DNA from: Rosellinia necatrix
Taxonomy: Eukaryota > Ascomycota > Sordariomycetes > Xylariales > Xylariaceae
NCBI GenBank assembly: GCA_021209875.1
Contig: JAGYVD010000005.1
Coordinates: 620,001-684,000, forward strand
Direction of reading: 5' to 3'
DNA length: 64,000 bases
The notes below the pieces were generated by a model. That model had not been told where the DNA came from. It saw nothing but the letters and a program-made list of their open reading frames with translations, and did no database searches. Every line of letters starts with the position of its first letter. Position 1 is the stretch's first letter. A program made the position numbers and the translations under genes. Of this stretch, positions 60,499 through 64,000 are shown one piece after another.

Positions 60499-63400
60499 AT
60501 GACCGACACAGACAGCATCTCCAGTGATCATTACGCCTCCACGCCATCACTTTCATACGCCTCTTCTCCCCAAAATCTGTCTCCAGTCGACAGGAGAGTC
60601 TCGTCAGCATCTCAACATCGCCCGCTGCCTCTCGACTTGTCAGCAAGGAAGAGCGACGTAACTTTGCTGAGCAGACCTCAGAGCCAACCAGTGATGGCCG
60701 TGAATGGCCGCGGCGAGGCCGTAGCTATGGCAAGGGCGAAGCCACTACTTCCGCCAACGCCGGGCTCTACGTCGTCTTTTGGCCATCGTGATGAGGAATA
60801 TGGCGGATCTCGGAACAAGAAGCGAGCTAAGTCTATTGACGTCGAAGAGGCGAACCAGACCGACATTGGGAGGCTTAGCCTCTATACCCCGACTACGGCA
60901 CGGGGCGATGGACCGCGGGAGTTGATATGCTTGTGTGCTAAAGCACCCAAGGTCCCCAGACCACGAAACGGTATGTATTTCAGCTCTTATGTCCCTAACC
61001 CTACCCTGACCCGGTTCCCCGAGACCTGGTCACACGCTATCGTCGTTTGGTGACCCCTCTTGCCCATTTATTAGCCTCTCAGCTTTCCATAATCCCCCTT
61101 CTTTCTTCATTTCGCCGTCGGCTGGCCCCCCTGGACCAAGGCCGTGCAAGCCTCTCGACCCCGAAGATGACAACTCGGATGCGATGACTCTTTGTTCCAG
61201 AGCGTCCTCTTTGTATCTTACGGGTGGCGCATTGGATGAAAGAAGGAAGTGAGACCCTGGCTTATTGTCTTGATTTCTTTCTTTGCTCGTTCGCAGCGAA
61301 TGAAACTTAAACGCTCGAACCCTACATTTCATTTATTCACGTACAGTATACAAACCAAACAAACCTCCCAGAGTTCCCGAGTAAAAAAAAAAAAAAAAAA
61401 AAGACCATATCAATACATAAGAGAAAAGAGCTTGGCTAACCTTTGTGTGCGTGGCCGTCTTTTCGCCTCCTCAACAGCATTCATCCTTTATCGACAGGCC
61501 TGGCAGGGCCACTTCGCGGCCCAGCACCCGGGACTCGCGAACCCCGAGATCTCGAAGCTCATCGGCGAGAAGTGGCGGGAGCAGCCAGAGAACGTGAAGA
61601 ACGACTGGAAGCAGTTGGCCGAAGAGGAGAAGGCCCGCCACCAGCGCCAGTACCCCGGGTACCGGTACCAGCCCCGACGCGGGGGCAAGAGCGGCATCGG
61701 CAGGCCGTCGTCCTCGGGAGGGGACGCGCCGGGACGCTGCCCCAAGTGCGGCGGCCGCTACATCGTGACGCCGCGGACGCCGACCACGCCCTTCGGCGCG
61801 GCATCGCCCCCGACGCCGTCCCTGCGACGCTCGGCGGGCATGCAGCCGTTCGCGGGCGCCGACCACCCGCGGCACGGGTCCGTCTCGGGCGGGCCCGCGG
61901 AGCCCCGGCGGTACACGCAGCCGCGCCTCGGCGACATCGAGGAGGACTACTCCTCCCCGATCTCGCCGCTGGCCGGCGGCCCGCCTTCGGGGATCCCGCC
62001 CGACGCGAAGCGGCGGCGCTACAACGGCCCGCCCGTCTACGTGCCCAGGTCGCCGCAGATGGGCTACGCCCCCGGCGGCGGCGGCGCCGCCGTCGCCGAC
62101 CCCCGATACCAGCGCCGCCAGTCGACCGGCGGGACGCCGCTCTCGGCGACCGGATACGGCCCGCCGGCGTACGTCGCGGGACCGCCGCCCGTGCGCCACC
62201 GTTCCGGGATGTATGCCGCCCAGCCGACCGCCACCGCCCACATGAAACCCCCGCCACCGCCGCCGCCGCCGCCGCCGCGGCAACCCGCTCCGTATCCGCC
62301 GATGACGACGACGCCCAATAGGCCGGGCTTCGACGAGTCGCTCCGCCTGCCCCCGCTGCAGACGTCCATCCACGAACACCCGGCGGAGCAGCTGGGGGCA
62401 CGACATGCCATGCCACCTGCCGCCGCCCCACCGCAACAACAACAACAGCAGCAACAACAACTACAACAACAACAACAACAACAACTACAACAACCGGGCA
62501 TTAATGTCAACCAGGGCGGCAGCGCGAGTCTCGTCAGACAGCCGCCGCCGTCGGGGATGCCGCAGAAATGGCCGTTCCTGCTCAAGCTGGAGGTGCTGCG
62601 GTCCATCAGCCCCCCCTTACGACCTCCGGGGCCGGGGGGGCCGCGGTTCGATACGCGCGGGCCGATCGTGGCGGTGGAGGGCGCGCCGACGGCGGTGCTG
62701 AAGGAGGTGGCGGCCGTGATCGAGAAGGCGCTGTCGGCGTCGGCCGAGTTCGCCGTCCGCGTCTGGTCCGAGGACACGAGCACCGCCATCGCGCACTCGA
62801 GCCCGGAGCCGCACGCCAGCAGTAACAACAACAGTAACAGCAGCAGCAACAGCAATAGCAACAGCAACAGCAATAGCAACAGCAACAGCAGCGGCGCCGC
62901 TACCGCCGCCGAGGCGAATGGGGGCGTCGGAGAGAATAGCGGCGCCGGCCGAGGCGGCGTTGGTAGTGGTGGTGGTGGTGGTAACTCGAGCGCGAAGACC
63001 GGCGCCGAGAACACGGTGGTCGCCGTCGCGCGCGGCAGGTCGTCGCCCCTCATCAGCCCCATCGCGACCTACGTGGCGCGCATGCTTAAGTGGCATAAGA
63101 CGTCCGAGGACCTCGTGCGGTACGTCACGAGTTACCCCCAGCAGCAGCCTCCGCCTCCGCCTCCGCCTCCACCTCCGCCCCCGCCACGACAGCTCGGCGG
63201 CGGCAGCGGCAGCGGCGAAGGCGAAGCTTCTTCCGATGCGAACAGCACTTCTGGCGCAGAGACGATAGCGGCGGCGGCGGTGGTGGCGGCTGAGCATAAA
63301 CTGCCCGTCGCCATCCTCTCGGACGGCTTCAGCCTGAGCTTCTCGGACCGCTACGCGGCGGCGCTGCACGTGCCCGACGCGTACCGCGCCGACGACCACT

Positions 63401-63681
63401 GGCAGTGGGTGGCCACGCTGTGGCGCGGTATCGTCGGCGCCGACCTCACCGTTTACATCAAGAGGGTCGCTGCCGACGAGCTGCAGAGCGGTGGCGCTGG
63501 CGGAGGCGGAGGCGGTAGTGGGAGTGGGAGCGGGAGCGTGGAGATGGCCGGGCCCGGCGTGATGATCCTCCGCCTGCTCGACGGCGCACGCGTGGACGAG
63601 AAGCTCGAGCGCAGGCTCGGCTTCGAGATCGCCGAGTGGGTGCGCGGCGGGAGCTTTATGGTTGGGTTTGCGAAGACGTGA
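60499..63681 (+). CDS. HMG-box transcription factor (MATA_HMG type)
   Basis: This is a sequence-specific nuclear regulator of the Ste11/Rox1 kind, a group often tied to sexual development or hypoxic and stress control. Exon 1 (60499-60970) and exon 2 (61478-63681) are joined over a 507-nt intron (GTATGT donor, GGCTAACC branch about 45 nt before the CAG acceptor), giving 891 aa. The junction falls inside the HMG box: PKVPRPRN, then AFILYRQAWQGHF, NPEISKLIGEKWRE and EEEKARHQRQYPGYRYQPRR (about residues 150-220). A Cys pair motif CPKCGGRY follows. Low-complexity runs come next: Pro (about 62250-62280), Gln (62436-62496), Ser/Asn (62818-62892) and Pro again (about 63145-63185). The conserved C-terminal part includes LPVAILSDGFSLSFSDRYAA and LERRLGFEIAEWVR. 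Exon 2 is very G+C-rich yet has no frame break. The target genes are unknown. Confidence 0.9.
62436..62496 (+). repeat. Coding CAA/CAG repeat (polyglutamine)
   Basis: About twenty CAA/CAG codons with a few CTA (Leu) interruptions encode a Gln-rich run in the HMG-box protein. Confidence 0.95.
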
Positions 63682-64000
63682 GAAAAAAAAAAAAATCTTT
63701 TTCTTACCTACCTTACCTATCCTCCCCTACCTCTTTTTGGAATGTCCGCGGTTTTTCTTGGGTTCTGGGCTTCATTCGTGACTTGGGAATTGAGGGCCCG
63801 TCGGTGGGAAAAATGGAGGGGGTTCGAATCGTTTATGTCTGTCTTGGGAATGGAAACTGTTAAGGGGGAGGGGAGAGTGGTGTTTCACTCAATGGCTGGT
63901 TGGCTTGCTTGCTTCTTCTGTCTGCTCTGCTTAGGAAAGGGGCTGGATGATGGTATCTTATGAATTCAACTGTCAACTCATTATCTCTATGCGCTTGGGA
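63682..64000. other. 3' flank of the HMG-box gene
   Basis: Downstream of the stop there is an A-run and then T-rich sequence, probably the 3' untranslated region. No further gene is visible before the window ends. Confidence 0.4.

Noticed and set aside
62064..63062. Long frames on the minus strand opposite the HMG-box gene
   Set aside because: They are antisense shadows of G+C-rich, repeat-rich coding sequence; the plus frame carries the HMG box and conserved C-terminus.

Overview
This window reads as nuclear DNA of a filamentous ascomycete, most likely a Sordariomycete. Genes lie on both strands and are split by short GT..AG introns, mostly about 50-125 nt, with CTAAC-type branch points. 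Several protein families have the shape seen in that class: an OMP decarboxylase with an acidic insert, a Uds1-domain coiled-coil protein, a Zn2Cys6 factor, an HMG-box factor with Q/N/S/P runs, and a secreted ExeM/NucH-type nuclease. I saw no bacterial operons, CRISPR arrays, rRNA or convincing tRNA genes.

Layout, left to right: possible 3' end of an upstream gene (2-151); OMP decarboxylase (1237-2373, +); Zn2Cys6 transcription factor with one apparent frameshift (3409-5931, +); gene-poor DNA holding a decayed TauD-type dioxygenase (8000-8551, -); F-box/leucine-rich-repeat protein (11703-13890, -); ING-family PHD-finger protein (18044-20255, -); cis-prenyltransferase RER2 (21681-22830, -); rhomboid-like ER membrane protein related to Dsc2/UBAC2 (24048-24908, +); Uds1-domain protein (26810-29642, +); secreted nuclease with three apparent frameshifts (30987-33145, +); Tcp11/Sok1-type protein (39907-41916, -); a very AT-rich DNA transposon relic with terminal inverted repeats (46587-47346); KSH1 (51698-52139, -) divergent from TAF13 (52778-53377, +); EamA/DMT transporter (54530-56026, +); RuvB-like helicase RVB1 (56685-58319, +); and an HMG-box factor (60499-63681, +).

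The genes do not form one pathway. Most are housekeeping: pyrimidine synthesis, dolichol synthesis, early secretory traffic, ER membrane quality control, TFIID, and chromatin remodelling. They are mixed with regulators (Zn2Cys6, HMG, ING). No gene cluster for secondary metabolism is visible. Roughly half of the window is gene-poor DNA rich in microsatellites and short TAGGTA/TACCTA words, notably 5.9-11.7, 13.9-18.0, 33.1-39.9 and 41.9-51.7 kb.

The points most worth a second look are the TIR-bounded AT-rich element, the truncated and frameshifted dioxygenase relic, homopolymer-associated frameshifts in two otherwise well-conserved genes, a possible duplicated F-box exon, and an in-frame TAG just before a short tail in the rhomboid-like protein. 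I did not find a clearly new multi-gene system. All gene models were built by reading frames, splice signals and family motifs by eye, without database searches.
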